Notes under the pieces: model-generated
Told to the model about the DNA's origin: nothing
The model's input: the letters and a program-made list of their open reading frames with translations, nothing else
The model's database searches: none
Part shown: piece after piece, positions 17,116 through 24,264 of the stretch
Position numbering within the stretch: the stretch's first letter is position 1
How the letters are laid out: every line of letters starts with the position of its first letter
Program-made: the position numbers and the translations under genes
From: Oscillospiraceae bacterium
GTDB taxonomy: Bacteria > Bacillota > Clostridia > Oscillospirales > Oscillospiraceae
DNA length: 64,000 bases
Reading direction: 5' to 3'
NCBI GenBank assembly: GCA_017397835.1
Contig: JAFQHV010000011.1
Coordinates: 62,001-126,000 of the forward strand

Positions 17116-17413
17116 TCTCACCCCCCTGTTTAATGCCCTTATTGCCGCAGCCTCCGTAGCCATCAGCGTGTTTTTTATCCCGTGGCTGCGCAGCAAGACC
17201 ACGGCACAGCAGCAGTCCGACCTGCTGCGCTGGGCGGACGTCGCCGTGGCGGCGGCACAACAGCTGTACCATCAGTGCAGTGGGCAGACCCGGCTGGACT
17301 ACGCCCTGTCCCTGCTGGCCGAGCAGGGTTTTAATGTGGATCTGCGGCAGGTGCGGGACGCGGTGGAGGCCGCGGTACTGAAGCTGCACGCCGCTACGGA
17401 GGGAGCCAAATGA
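17108..17413 (+). CDS. Phage holin, LLH-like family
   Basis: A 101-residue protein with one N-terminal membrane helix (residues about 4-27: PLFNALIAAASVAISVFFIPW) followed by a charged amphipathic helix (KTTAQQQSDLLRWADVAVAAAQQLY) and a helical tail. This is the architecture of the phage LLH holin family. Holins form membrane lesions that let the lysin reach the wall. Overlaps with both neighbours (8 nt upstream, 4 nt downstream) couple it to the endolysin gene. Confidence 0.75.
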   Translation: MIDLTPLFNALIAAASVAISVFFIPWLRSKTTAQQQSDLLRWADVAVAAAQQLYHQCSGQTRLDYALSLLAEQGFNVDLRQVRDAVEAAVLKLHAATEGAK

Positions 17414-18060
17414 CTGGTGAAGCCATTTTGGACATCGCCCGGGGTGAACTGGGCACAACAGAACAGCCGGCCGGCTCCAACCGGGTGAAATACAACACCG
17501 CCTACTACGGCCGTGAAGTATCGGGCAGCGCTTATCCGTGGTGCTGTGTCTTTTTGTGGTGGGTGTTCCGTCAGGCCGGAGCATCGGACCTGTTCTTCGG
17601 CGGCAGGCAGACCGCCTACTGCCCCGCCCTGCTGGACTTCCACAAACGGCAGCGGGTCACAGACTACCGGCCCGGGGACATTGTTTTCTTCAACTTCAGC
17701 GGCCGGGGCAACGCCGCCCACGTGGGCCTGTGCGAAGCTTGGGACGGCAGCCGCATCACCACCATCGACGGCAACACCGGCACCGGCAACGAAGCCAACG
17801 GCGGTGCGGTCATGCGCCGCACCCGGGACAAAAAATACATCGTGGGGGCATACCGCCCCGCTTACAGAGAGGAGGATACTGTGACAGAAGAACAATTTGA
17901 TGCGATGCTCACCGCCTGGCTGGTCCGGCAGGCCGCCCTTCCCGCCAGCAGCTGGAGCCGCATGGCGGAAGCCAAAGCCGCCGGCATCACCGACGGCACC
18001 CGCCCGGGCAGCTTTGCCACCCGGGAAGAGGTCGCCACCATGATCATGGCCGCCCGCTGA
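17410..18060 (+). CDS. CHAP/NlpC-type endolysin
   Basis: A 216-residue cell-wall hydrolase. The catalytic cysteine is in AYPWCCVFLWWVF (near residue 44) and the histidine in NAAHVGLCE (near residue 99), with the GDIVFFNF strand between, as in CHAP/NlpC-P60 amidases. The C-terminal 60 residues (EEQFDAMLTAWL ... GITDGTRPGSFATREEVATMI) form an SLH-like wall-binding module frequent in Firmicute phage lysins. No signal peptide is present, so release depends on the adjacent holin. A GC-rich hairpin follows. Confidence 0.85.
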   Translation: MTGEAILDIARGELGTTEQPAGSNRVKYNTAYYGREVSGSAYPWCCVFLWWVFRQAGASDLFFGGRQTAYCPALLDFHKRQRVTDYRPGDIVFFNFSGRGNAAHVGLCEAWDGSRITTIDGNTGTGNEANGGAVMRRTRDKKYIVGAYRPAYREEDTVTEEQFDAMLTAWLVRQAALPASSWSRMAEAKAAGITDGTRPGSFATREEVATMIMAAR

Positions 18061-18063
18061 CAG

Positions 18064-18108
18064 ACAGGCGCGGGGCGTGCTCTTCTGCACGCCCCGCGCC
18101 TTGCCGGG
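18064..18108 (+). terminator. GC-rich hairpin after the endolysin
   Basis: Perfect 14-bp stem (18067-18080 / 18087-18100) with a TCTTCT loop. The following T-tract is weak, so termination may be incomplete. Confidence 0.6.
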
Positions 18109-18129
18109 GGATTATTTTGCAAAAATCTC

Positions 18130-18158
18130 TTTACAAATCCGAACGGTTGCTTTATAAT
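18130..18158 (+). promoter_or_regulatory. Promoter of tRNA-Ala
   Basis: TTTACA (18130-18135), a 17-bp spacer, and TATAAT (18153-18158), 16 bp upstream of the tRNA. Confidence 0.8.
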
Positions 18159-18174
18159 ATGCTGTGTTCTGTTT

Positions 18175-18250
18175 GGGCCTGTAGCGCAGTTGGGAGCGCA
18201 CTACATTCGCATTGTAGGGGTCGTCGGTTCGAATCCGATCAGGTCCACCA
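18175..18250 (+). tRNA. tRNA-Ala (anticodon CGC)
   Basis: A 76-nt cloverleaf with encoded CCA. The acceptor is GGGCCTG/CAGGTCC with the alanine identity pair G3-U70. The D-arm stem is GCGC, the anticodon stem CTACA/TGTAG has loop TTCGCAT, and the T-arm is GTCGG/CCGAT with loop TTCGAAT. It lies between the phage-derived cassette and the redox island, and its 3' part recurs at 23212-23256. Confidence 0.93.
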
Positions 18251-18256
18251 TTTCAA

Positions 18257-18294
18257 GAAAAATCACCGCCAACTCGGCGGTGATTTTTCGTTTG
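18257..18294 (+). terminator. Terminator of tRNA-Ala
   Basis: 14-bp stem GAAAAATCACCGCC / GGCGGTGATTTTTC (18257-18270 / 18276-18289), followed by GTTTG. Confidence 0.9.
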
Positions 18295-18576
18295 ACCACA
18301 ATAATACCACAGACGGAAATAATTTTTACCACTTTGCGGAAATACAGGTAGCGTGCATTCATCGACCGCGTTTTGGTTATGGCATAGCAACCGGTGGCAT
18401 TTCCCCACCGTTTATGGTTATTAGATGCATTGTAATTACATGGTTTTGGAGATATAATGATTTCAGATTAGATTGCTATTCGAAGTAGGAGAAGTTGCCA
18501 TGCCATAATCGCAGTGAGCGGCTGCATGGAGATGAACGGCAAAGTCCGACCAAAGGATGAGCGCAAAAAAGGCATA

Positions 18577-19188
18577 TCATTTCTGCGGCAGGATCATGTC
18601 GATCCCGCGCTGAAGCGTCGCAGCATCAATTGCGCCGATTGCCTGCGCAACAGCATACCCATCGGCATCGATAAAGTATGTGGTCGGCAGCGAGTATGCA
18701 CTGTAGGTCATGGCTGCATCGGACTGTATATCGTAGAACACAGGGAAAGAATACTCGTTTCTTTCGATGAAAGCAGATGCGCTTTCCAAGGTTTCCCGGC
18801 CGGTCGTCATATTGACCATCAGGAAGTTGACTTTCTCGCCAATCTCCAGATACTTTTCGTGGAAGTCCGGCATCTCCATCTGGCAGGGACCACACCAGCT
18901 GGCCCAGAAGTTCAGGACAATGGGTTTGCCGATGTAGTCTGACAGGTGCGCCTCGTTTCCCGCACCATCATATACGGTAAAATCCGGAGCCAGGACTTTT
19001 TCGGGAGCGGCATTTTCTGCGTCGTCAACATTATTTGTGTCGGCTGACTCGTTTTTATTCTGATCCCCCTGTACGGTCAACTGACCTGGAGTCAGTGATT
19101 CACCAAGCCGCGTATAGAGGACATATGCACCGCCGATCAGGAGAATAAATACGAGAATCATGATCGCGGATCTCTTTTTGTTATTCAT
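18577..19188 (-). CDS. Membrane-anchored TlpA-like thiol-disulfide oxidoreductase
   Basis: A 203-residue protein with one N-terminal membrane anchor (residues about 8-26), a linker rich in Asp/Asn/Glu, and a thioredoxin-fold domain whose active site is WCGPC in NFWASWCGPCQMEMP. The cis-proline is in SLPTTYF. It faces outward and probably reduces disulfides on exported proteins, receiving electrons through the adjacent CcdA. It is the last gene of a trxA-trxB-DUF6132-ccdA-tlpA operon. Base composition is lower in GC than the flanking chromosome, consistent with transfer. Confidence 0.88.
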   Translation of the reverse strand: MNNKKRSAIMILVFILLIGGAYVLYTRLGESLTPGQLTVQGDQNKNESADTNNVDDAENAAPEKVLAPDFTVYDGAGNEAHLSDYIGKPIVLNFWASWCGPCQMEMPDFHEKYLEIGEKVNFLMVNMTTGRETLESASAFIERNEYSFPVFYDIQSDAAMTYSAYSLPTTYFIDADGYAVAQAIGAIDAATLQRGIDMILPQK

Positions 19189-19197
19189 GGAGCCTCC

Positions 19198-19860
19198 TTA
19201 ACTTAGCAGACTGAGAAACTGCCCAAGGGTTCCGGTCGCCATCAAAACACCGACCAACACCAACAGGCTGCCGCTGATGATGTTGATGACCTTGTAATTT
19301 TTCTTGATCCAGTTGAATGCGTTTTTTAGATAATCGATCAGCACGGCGCTGAGAACAAAGGGAATTCCAAGACCCAGGGAATACGCCAACAGCATCAGCA
19401 TCCCTTCTGCCGCATGAGCCTGTTGGGAAGCAAGTATCAGCGCGGAGCCCAAGAATGCTCCCACGCAGGGCGTCCAGCCGATGGAGAAGATCACGCCGAA
19501 CAGCAGCGCCGAGAAAAATCCCATGTTATCCGTGTTCACAGAACGGTGGCTCCCTTTAAACAGGTTCAGCTTGAACACGCCGAGAAAATTCAGACCAAAA
19601 ACAATTACAACCGATCCGGAAATAATGTTCACCATAGTCTGGTATTCTCTCAGAAAGCTGCCGACTGTGCCCGCCAGTGCACCAAGGCTCATAAAGACGA
19701 TCGTGAAGCCGGTAACAAAGCCCAATGCACCTTTTAGAGTTTTGCCGGAGATTCGTTCACCGCCTCCGGCAAAGTAGGAAATATAGATCGGCAGCATCGG
19801 GAGCAGACATGGGGATATGAAGGTAATAATACCTTCCAGAAATACGATCATATACTGCAT
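19198..19860 (-). CDS. ccdA: CcdA-type transmembrane thiol electron carrier
   Basis: A 220-residue protein with six membrane helices, the core of CcdA/DsbD. The two redox cysteines sit in helices 1 and 4: FISPCLLPMLP and GWTPCVGAFLG, each next to proline as in the family. It moves reducing power from cytoplasmic thioredoxin to extracytoplasmic partners. TrxA and TrxB are encoded upstream and a TlpA-like acceptor downstream, so the entire path is present. Its start overlaps the end of the DUF6132 gene by 13 nt. Confidence 0.9.
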   Translation of the reverse strand: MQYMIVFLEGIITFISPCLLPMLPIYISYFAGGGERISGKTLKGALGFVTGFTIVFMSLGALAGTVGSFLREYQTMVNIISGSVVIVFGLNFLGVFKLNLFKGSHRSVNTDNMGFFSALLFGVIFSIGWTPCVGAFLGSALILASQQAHAAEGMLMLLAYSLGLGIPFVLSAVLIDYLKNAFNWIKKNYKVINIISGSLLVLVGVLMATGTLGQFLSLLS

Positions 19861-20060
19861 CCGCCGTCACACTCCTTTCCGGTCAAACCGGACAACAGCC
19901 AGCCGATTAGGCTCATATAAACCATGGAACTTGCTGGATTGGAAGTGATGGGACAGGTTCCGGTAGCGCAGCCCACAAAGCAATGGTACACAAGTCCCAT
20001 TAGTGCGCCCGCAAGGAGGAACAACGCAGGGCGGATCCATTTTTTCAGCTTCTCTTTCAT
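19848..20060 (-). CDS. Small DUF6132-like membrane protein
   Basis: A 70-residue protein with two hydrophobic helices separated by a cysteine-containing segment (HCFVGCATGTCPITSNP). The GCxxGTCPITSNP pattern is characteristic of small thioredoxin-associated membrane proteins annotated DUF6132. The role is unknown; cysteines and gene neighbours suggest thiol chemistry. It begins 1 nt downstream of trxB and overlaps ccdA. Two more cysteines lie in the C-terminal tail (ECDGGC). Confidence 0.75.
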   Translation of the reverse strand: MKEKLKKWIRPALFLLAGALMGLVYHCFVGCATGTCPITSNPASSMVYMSLIGWLLSGLTGKECDGGCSI

Positions 20061-20061
20061 G

Positions 20062-20991
20062 TCAGGGATCTCCCGCCAGATATTCTTCCGCCAGATGAAC
20101 CGCTATGGCCCCGTCTGCCACAGCGGTCACCACCTGACGGAGCAATTTCGTTCTCACGTCGCCAACGGCATATACGCCGGGGATATTGGTCTGAGTCGTT
20201 TCTCCTGCGACAACATAACCGCTGCGGTCAAGCGTCAGCTGATCCTTTACAAGATTCGTTGCAGGAGTTCTCCCTACGCTGACAAATACACCATCGCACG
20301 CCACAATGCTTTCTTCTCCAGTGACGACATCTTTCAGCCGCACACCAGTCAGACGAGCCTCGTGAAGCAATTCTGCAACCGTACTATTCCAGCGGAACTC
20401 TACATTTTCCGCATTCATCAGCGGCTCATGGTAGATTTTTGTTGCGCGGAGCGTATCTCTGCGGTGGACAAGGATGACCTTTTTTGCAATGCGGCTGAGA
20501 AGCAGTGCATCTGCCGCAGCGGAGTTTCCGCCGCCAACGACCACAACGGTTTTGCCTTTGTAAAACATTCCGTCGCAGGCGGCACAGTAGGCAATGCCCC
20601 GGCCTACCAGTTCTGCTTCTTTCGCGACACCCAGTTCCTTGGGGGTAGCTCCGGTGGCAAGAACCACAGTCTTTCCAAAGAAAGTTCCCGCGCTGGTTTC
20701 GACCATCTTGGGAGCGGATCCAAGGTCCATGCCAATGACTTGCGCATATTCACTTTTTGCGCCGAAGCGCTCTGCCTGCGTCTGCATTTTCTCTGCCAGA
20801 GTGAAGCCATCGACCCCATCTTCGAATCCGGGGTAGTTGTCGATCTGATGGGTCAGCGCCATCTGCCCACCTGCGGAGAGTTTTTCCAAAACGATGGTGT
20901 CCAACCCTGCTCTTGCCGCGTATAGGGCCGCGGTATAGCCACCCGGACCGCCGCCCACAATGATCATATCGTAGACGCGCTTTGCGTTCAT
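20062..20991 (-). CDS. trxB: Thioredoxin reductase
   Basis: A 309-residue flavoprotein that reduces thioredoxin with NADPH. The FAD site is GGGPGGYTAALYAARAG near the N-terminus, the redox centre is CAACDG, the NAD(P) site is VVVGGGNSAAADAL with HRRD downstream, and the FAD-closing motif is VYAVGDVR. It starts 13 nt after trxA on the same strand. As part of a five-gene thiol operon it is probably the dedicated donor for the TrxA-CcdA-TlpA chain rather than the only housekeeping reductase. Confidence 0.95.
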   Translation of the reverse strand: MNAKRVYDMIIVGGGPGGYTAALYAARAGLDTIVLEKLSAGGQMALTHQIDNYPGFEDGVDGFTLAEKMQTQAERFGAKSEYAQVIGMDLGSAPKMVETSAGTFFGKTVVLATGATPKELGVAKEAELVGRGIAYCAACDGMFYKGKTVVVVGGGNSAAADALLLSRIAKKVILVHRRDTLRATKIYHEPLMNAENVEFRWNSTVAELLHEARLTGVRLKDVVTGEESIVACDGVFVSVGRTPATNLVKDQLTLDRSGYVVAGETTQTNIPGVYAVGDVRTKLLRQVVTAVADGAIAVHLAEEYLAGDP

Positions 20992-21004
20992 ATGGGTATC
21001 CTCC

Positions 21005-21328
21005 TTACTTCGCCAACGCCTCTTGAATGAAGCGATCGATCATCGCTTTGGATTCCGGAGCAACGATCGAGTCAATGGCTTTGCCGTTCTGATACAGTAC
21101 GAGTGTCGGGATCACTTCGATCTGCTCAACTTCTGCCAGTTCTGCCTCGTCATCGATGTTGATCTTGACAACCGACAGACTGTCTTTGTACTCCTCTGCG
21201 ATTCGGTCATAAGCGGGACCGATCCTGCGGCAGTAACCGCACCAGGGGGCCCAGAAATCTACCAGAACAGGTTTCGTGCCGCGAATCAACTGTTCAAACT
21301 GTTCCTTATTGATATTGATGGCTGCCAT
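21005..21328 (-). CDS. trxA: Thioredoxin
   Basis: A 107-residue thioredoxin. The active site is WCGYC rather than the usual WCGPC (FWAPWCGYCRRIGP); the cis-proline is in VIPTLVLYQNG. Tyr at the third position should alter redox potential and partner choice, an inference from work on the CxxC dipeptide. The ATG at 21328 is supported by AAAGGAG. Its promoter has a -10 TATACT and a Crp/Fnr-type palindrome at the activator position, so the whole thiol operon is probably activated by the nearby regulator. Confidence 0.93.
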   Translation of the reverse strand: MAAININKEQFEQLIRGTKPVLVDFWAPWCGYCRRIGPAYDRIAEEYKDSLSVVKINIDDEAELAEVEQIEVIPTLVLYQNGKAIDSIVAPESKAMIDRFIQEALAK

Positions 21329-21359
21329 AATTGTCAGCTCCTTTCTCTTGGTTGATATT

Positions 21360-21400
21360 AGTATATCCGATGTTCTTTTTTGCTTCCGTGATAACATCAC
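21360..21400 (-). promoter_or_regulatory. trxA operon promoter with Crp/Fnr-type site
   Basis: Palindrome GTGATAACATCAC (21388-21400) is centred about 31 bp upstream of a TATACT -10 (21360-21365, minus strand), i.e. near -41, the class II activator position. No good -35 is present, as expected for an activated promoter. Confidence 0.75.
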
Positions 21401-21559
21401 CGAACAAGAAAGCAATGCCTGCGCAAATATCAGGCGGGGTCAATGGCGGGGACGGAGCAGGCTGCCGCCGGCCATCCTCGATATTCAGCTCCACGTCCTC
21501 AATGCGATGAAGAAATGTAAAACTGACATCGCCTCCACTCAGGCCTCCACCCGAAAAGG

Positions 21560-21592
21560 CATCGCCTGCCAGCATCGGCCGGCAGGCGACGT
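21560..21592 (-). terminator. Hairpin downstream of desulfoferrodoxin gene
   Basis: Arms CGCCTGCC (21563-21570) and GGCAGGCG (21581-21588), with only a short T-tract on the minus strand. The rest of 21415-21603 shows no gene. Confidence 0.45.
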
Positions 21593-21603
21593 ATTGTGCA
21601 TAT

Positions 21604-21981
21604 TTACACTTCAGCCATCCAAAGGCCGTGGAGATTGCAGTATGCATAGACGGCAACGGCCTTATCGTCGCCCAGACAGAAGGAAACGTTGGGCTCATCA
21701 CCGGGCTTCAAGGCCTTGCGCTGACCACCGTTTTCAGTCTGCACATAGACCCACTCAATATAATGCTCGGGGATCATGGGGTGATCTACACTGCCCACAT
21801 TGGCGGTGACAGCACCGTCTTCAACGGTAACGAAGGGCAGATGCTTCTCGCCGCTGGCCTCTACCGTGTTGGGGATCAGGGCATCCATCTTCTGGCCACA
21901 GCAGATGATGGGGACGCCGGAGTCGCTGACCATGCCGATCAGGTTGCCGCAGTGCCGGCAGATGTAGAATTTTGCCTTCAT
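21604..21981 (-). CDS. dfx: Desulfoferrodoxin (superoxide reductase)
   Basis: A 125-residue class I desulfoferrodoxin. The N-terminal desulforedoxin domain has cysteines in CRHCGN and IICCGQ. The C-terminal superoxide reductase site has the histidines of GEKHLP and DHPMIPEHYIEW plus the CNLHGLW cysteine/histidine pair. It reduces superoxide to peroxide without making oxygen, a hallmark of anaerobes. It has its own consensus promoter, divergent from the Crp/Fnr-type gene. Confidence 0.95.
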   Translation of the reverse strand: MKAKFYICRHCGNLIGMVSDSGVPIICCGQKMDALIPNTVEASGEKHLPFVTVEDGAVTANVGSVDHPMIPEHYIEWVYVQTENGGQRKALKPGDEPNVSFCLGDDKAVAVYAYCNLHGLWMAEV

Positions 21982-22015
21982 AATTGAAAAACCTCCCTTG
22001 TTTATTCGTATTTTG

Positions 22016-22044
22016 ATTGTACAATTTTTGGTGTGATTTGTCAA
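22016..22044 (-). promoter_or_regulatory. dfx promoter
   Basis: Minus strand: TTGACA (22039-22044), 17-bp spacer, TACAAT (22016-22021). Its -35 and the divergent -35 form an inverted repeat TGTCAAC-N6-GTTGACA, a possible shared operator. Confidence 0.8.
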
Positions 22045-22052
22045 CGAGTCAG

Positions 22053-22081
22053 TTGACAGCCTGTTCACAGTTCAATATACT
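22053..22081 (+). promoter_or_regulatory. Promoter of the Crp/Fnr-family regulator
   Basis: TTGACA (22053-22058), 17-bp spacer, TATACT (22076-22081), followed by AAAGGAGGGG before the GTG start. Confidence 0.8.
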
Positions 22082-22104
22082 GAAGGTTAAAGGAGGGGTG
22101 AAAT

Positions 22105-22764
22105 GTGGACTTTCAAAGTTATTTTCCGATTTGGAACAAGCTGACCGCAGCGCAGAAAGAACGACTCCTTGGCAGCCTGATGGCGCGCAGGGTCGGCAAA
22201 GGGACCGTGATCCATAACGGCAGCATGGACTGCACCGGACTGCTGCTGGTAAAGACGGGCCAGCTCCGGGCCTATATTCTCTCCGACGAGGGACGGGAGA
22301 TCACCATCTACCGCCTGTTCGACCGGGATATGTGTCTGTTTTCAGCCTCCTGTATGATGCGCTCCATCCAGTTCGAAGTGACCGTTGAAGCGGAAAAGGA
22401 CACGGAATTATGGGTCATCCCGGCGGAGATCTATCAGAGCGTCATGGAAGAATCTGCACCGGTTTCAAACTATACCAATGAGCTGATGGCCACCCGCTTT
22501 TCCGATGTCATGTGGCTCATGGAACAGATCATGTGGAAAAGTCTCGACAAGCGTGTTGCTGCGTTTCTCTTAGAGGAAATGTCCATTGAGGGAACAGATC
22601 GGCTGAAAATCACCCACGAAACCATTGCCAACCACCTTGGTTCGCACCGGGAAGTGATCACCAGAATGCTTCGCTATTTCCAGAATGAAGGGATGGTCAA
22701 GCTGTCTCGTGGTGTCATCGAGATCACAAATGCCGAAAAGCTGGAAGAATTAAATGACCAATAA
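22105..22764 (+). CDS. Crp/Fnr-family transcriptional regulator
   Basis: A 219-residue regulator. The N-terminal cyclic-nucleotide-binding-like beta-roll (residues about 20-120) carries two cysteines in DMCLFSASCMM. The long dimerisation helix is followed by a C-terminal HTH_Crp domain (ITHETIANHLGSHREVITRML) with the REVITR recognition helix. Start is GTG at 22105 (AAAGGAGG upstream); an overlapping ATG is out of frame. Probable targets are the palindromes GTGATAACATCAC at 21388 and 22919. The sensed signal is unknown; neighbours point to redox or oxygen. Confidence 0.88.
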   Translation: MDFQSYFPIWNKLTAAQKERLLGSLMARRVGKGTVIHNGSMDCTGLLLVKTGQLRAYILSDEGREITIYRLFDRDMCLFSASCMMRSIQFEVTVEAEKDTELWVIPAEIYQSVMEESAPVSNYTNELMATRFSDVMWLMEQIMWKSLDKRVAAFLLEEMSIEGTDRLKITHETIANHLGSHREVITRMLRYFQNEGMVKLSRGVIEITNAEKLEELNDQ

Positions 22765-22767
22765 TGC

Positions 22768-22815
22768 CATGTCCGCCGATGTGAATGCATCCGGCGGACA
22801 CTTTTAATTTTTCAT
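22768..22815 (+). terminator. Terminator of the Crp/Fnr-type gene
   Basis: Arms TGTCCGCCG (22770-22778) and CGGCGGACA (22792-22800), followed by CTTTTAATTTTTC. Confidence 0.85.
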
Positions 22816-23211
22816 CTATCTCGACTTTCTGGCATAGGGGCGGCTGCTTGGCAGCCGCCCCAATGTTATTTTGAACTTTGGTTATGATTCTATTATAGTC
22901 AAACAGTTTTCTTTTCCTGTGATAACATCACGTAACAGCCTGATTTTTAATGATAGCATCCCGCACCTTGCAGTGCCCCTGCCAAGAAAGAGTTGACGAA
23001 CAGGCCGAACAGAGTTACCATTGACCCGCAGATACCAGTCGAGTCTAGCCGGGCATTCCGGCGAGGCTCGCTGCATGACCACAACACCCACCACAGATGC
23101 TTCCGGGATACACGGAAAATTATGGTCAGGAGAGGTCTATAGATTAAATGAAAGTTAGCGGAAACAGCTAAAAATGGTTGAAAACCAGTACAAATTACAC
23201 CCATTGGCTCG
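22816..23211. other. Gene-free right arm of the redox island
   Basis: No credible gene. It contains an 11-bp GC hairpin (22837-22847 / 22851-22861), a -10-like TATAAT on the minus strand (22892-22897), a second GTGATAACATCAC palindrome (22919-22931) and AT-richer sequence up to the tRNA fragment. A 108-codon minus-strand frame here runs antisense through the tRNA fragment and is judged spurious. Confidence 0.55.
22919..22931. promoter_or_regulatory. Second Crp/Fnr-type palindrome GTGATAACATCAC
   Basis: Identical to the site at 21388-21400 and again about 31 bp from a minus-strand TATAAT, but no gene lies downstream. It may drive a short RNA toward the 3' end of the regulator gene or be a duplicated remnant. 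Confidence 0.55.
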
Positions 23212-23256
23212 TTCGCATCCGTAAGGTCGTCGGTTCGATCCCGATTAGGTCCACCA
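23212..23256 (+). repeat. tRNA 3'-half fragment, possible attachment-site remnant
   Basis: 45 bp from an anticodon loop (TTCGCAT) through a T-arm to an encoded CCA, matching 36 of 45 positions of tRNA-Ala (18206-18250). No 5' half can be found upstream, so it is not a working tRNA. It is followed, like the complete tRNA, by a terminator ending TTTTTCGTTTG. Confidence 0.7.
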
Positions 23257-23292
23257 AAAAACTCGCTTGTCAAATGACAAGCGAGTTTTTCG
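23257..23292. terminator. Terminator shared by tRNA fragment and dat
   Basis: 15-bp stem (23257-23271 / 23276-23290) with AAAT loop, A- and T-rich ends on both strands. Confidence 0.85.
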
Positions 23293-23297
23293 TTTGT

Positions 23298-24143
23298 TTA
23301 TTCCGCGGTTTCGTCCACAAACTCGTTCCACAGGTAATCCTGCAGCTTCTTCAGCAGCTCCGGCGCCTTTCCGCCCACCGGCTTGCCGTCCAGTTCCTGG
23401 GCCGACAGACACATGGTACTGGCGGAGGACACCAAAACCTCGTCCGCGGCAAACAGATCCTCCAGCCGATAGGGCCGCTCCTCCACGGGGATACCCAGCA
23501 CGCCGCAGGCCCTGATAATGTGCCTGCGGGCAATGCCAGGCAAAATCAGGTTGTCCAATGGGGCGGTGATGAGGGTGCCGTCCTTGATGATGTGGACGTT
23601 GCTGTGGCTGCCCTCTGTCACCCGGCCGCTGCGATGCAGGACCGCTTCGAAACACCCGGCCTGCTTCGCCTTCTCCGCCGCCACCACCGCAGGGATCAGG
23701 TTGATGGTCTTGATATTGCAGTGGAAGAAGCGGGTATCCTCCAGGGAGATCATCTTGATTTTTTTATAAATGTCCACCATGGACTTGTGGAACATATTGA
23801 CCCACAGATTGGCCTTGGCCCCGTCGGTAAAGGTGTGGTTGCGCACCGGACCGCCGCCGCGCGTGGCCTGAAAATAGACAAAGTTCTCACCGCTGTCCAT
23901 CTTCCTGACCAAATCGTTCAGCAGATCCTTCAGTTCCTGCTTGGTACAGGGCAGATCAATGGCCAGCAACTCCGCGCTGCTGAAAAAACGGTCCACATGC
24001 TCGTCCAGGGCAAAAATCTTGTAATTGCGGCTGTAGGTCGCATCGTAAATGCCGTCCCCGAAGAAGCAGGCACGGTCATACATAGGAATGAGGACCTTCT
24101 CGATTTCGTCGCACTTCCCGTTGTAGTAACCCAAATTTTTCAT
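23298..24143 (-). CDS. dat: D-amino-acid transaminase
   Basis: A 281-residue class IV PLP aminotransferase. The PLP lysine is in CNIKTINLIP, the phosphate/cofactor glutamate in RVTEGSHSNV, and the SSAST segment lies near the end. The NIK-T/S-N-L pattern and the early MYDRACFFGDGIYD fit D-alanine transaminases better than branched-chain enzymes. It interconverts D-alanine and D-glutamate for peptidoglycan. AAGG 8 nt upstream supports the ATG at 24143. A LysR-type gene is divergently transcribed. Confidence 0.85.
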   Translation of the reverse strand: MKNLGYYNGKCDEIEKVLIPMYDRACFFGDGIYDATYSRNYKIFALDEHVDRFFSSAELLAIDLPCTKQELKDLLNDLVRKMDSGENFVYFQATRGGGPVRNHTFTDGAKANLWVNMFHKSMVDIYKKIKMISLEDTRFFHCNIKTINLIPAVVAAEKAKQAGCFEAVLHRSGRVTEGSHSNVHIIKDGTLITAPLDNLILPGIARRHIIRACGVLGIPVEERPYRLEDLFAADEVLVSSASTMCLSAQELDGKPVGGKAPELLKKLQDYLWNEFVDETAE

Positions 24144-24264
24144 GGAGCATCCTTCTTTCTTGTTTTTTGCTTTACTTGCCCCATTTTATATGGTATAAAT
24201 CATTTTGTAAAATTGATTGTTTTTATTTTATCCATCGGTTTTTCCGATAATAACAGGTGATTGT

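Noticed and set aside
14787-18060. Complete prophage
   Set aside because: No integrase, terminase, portal, capsid or replication genes are visible, and housekeeping genes or a tRNA follow directly.
23181-23256. Second complete tRNA gene
   Set aside because: No 5' acceptor strand complementary to the 3' end and no D-arm could be found upstream; only the 3' half is present.
22947-23273. Minus-strand frame of 108 codons including the stretch NRDRTDDLTDANE
   Set aside because: It reads antisense through the tRNA 3' fragment, a well-known source of spurious proteins, and has no good ribosome binding site or family.
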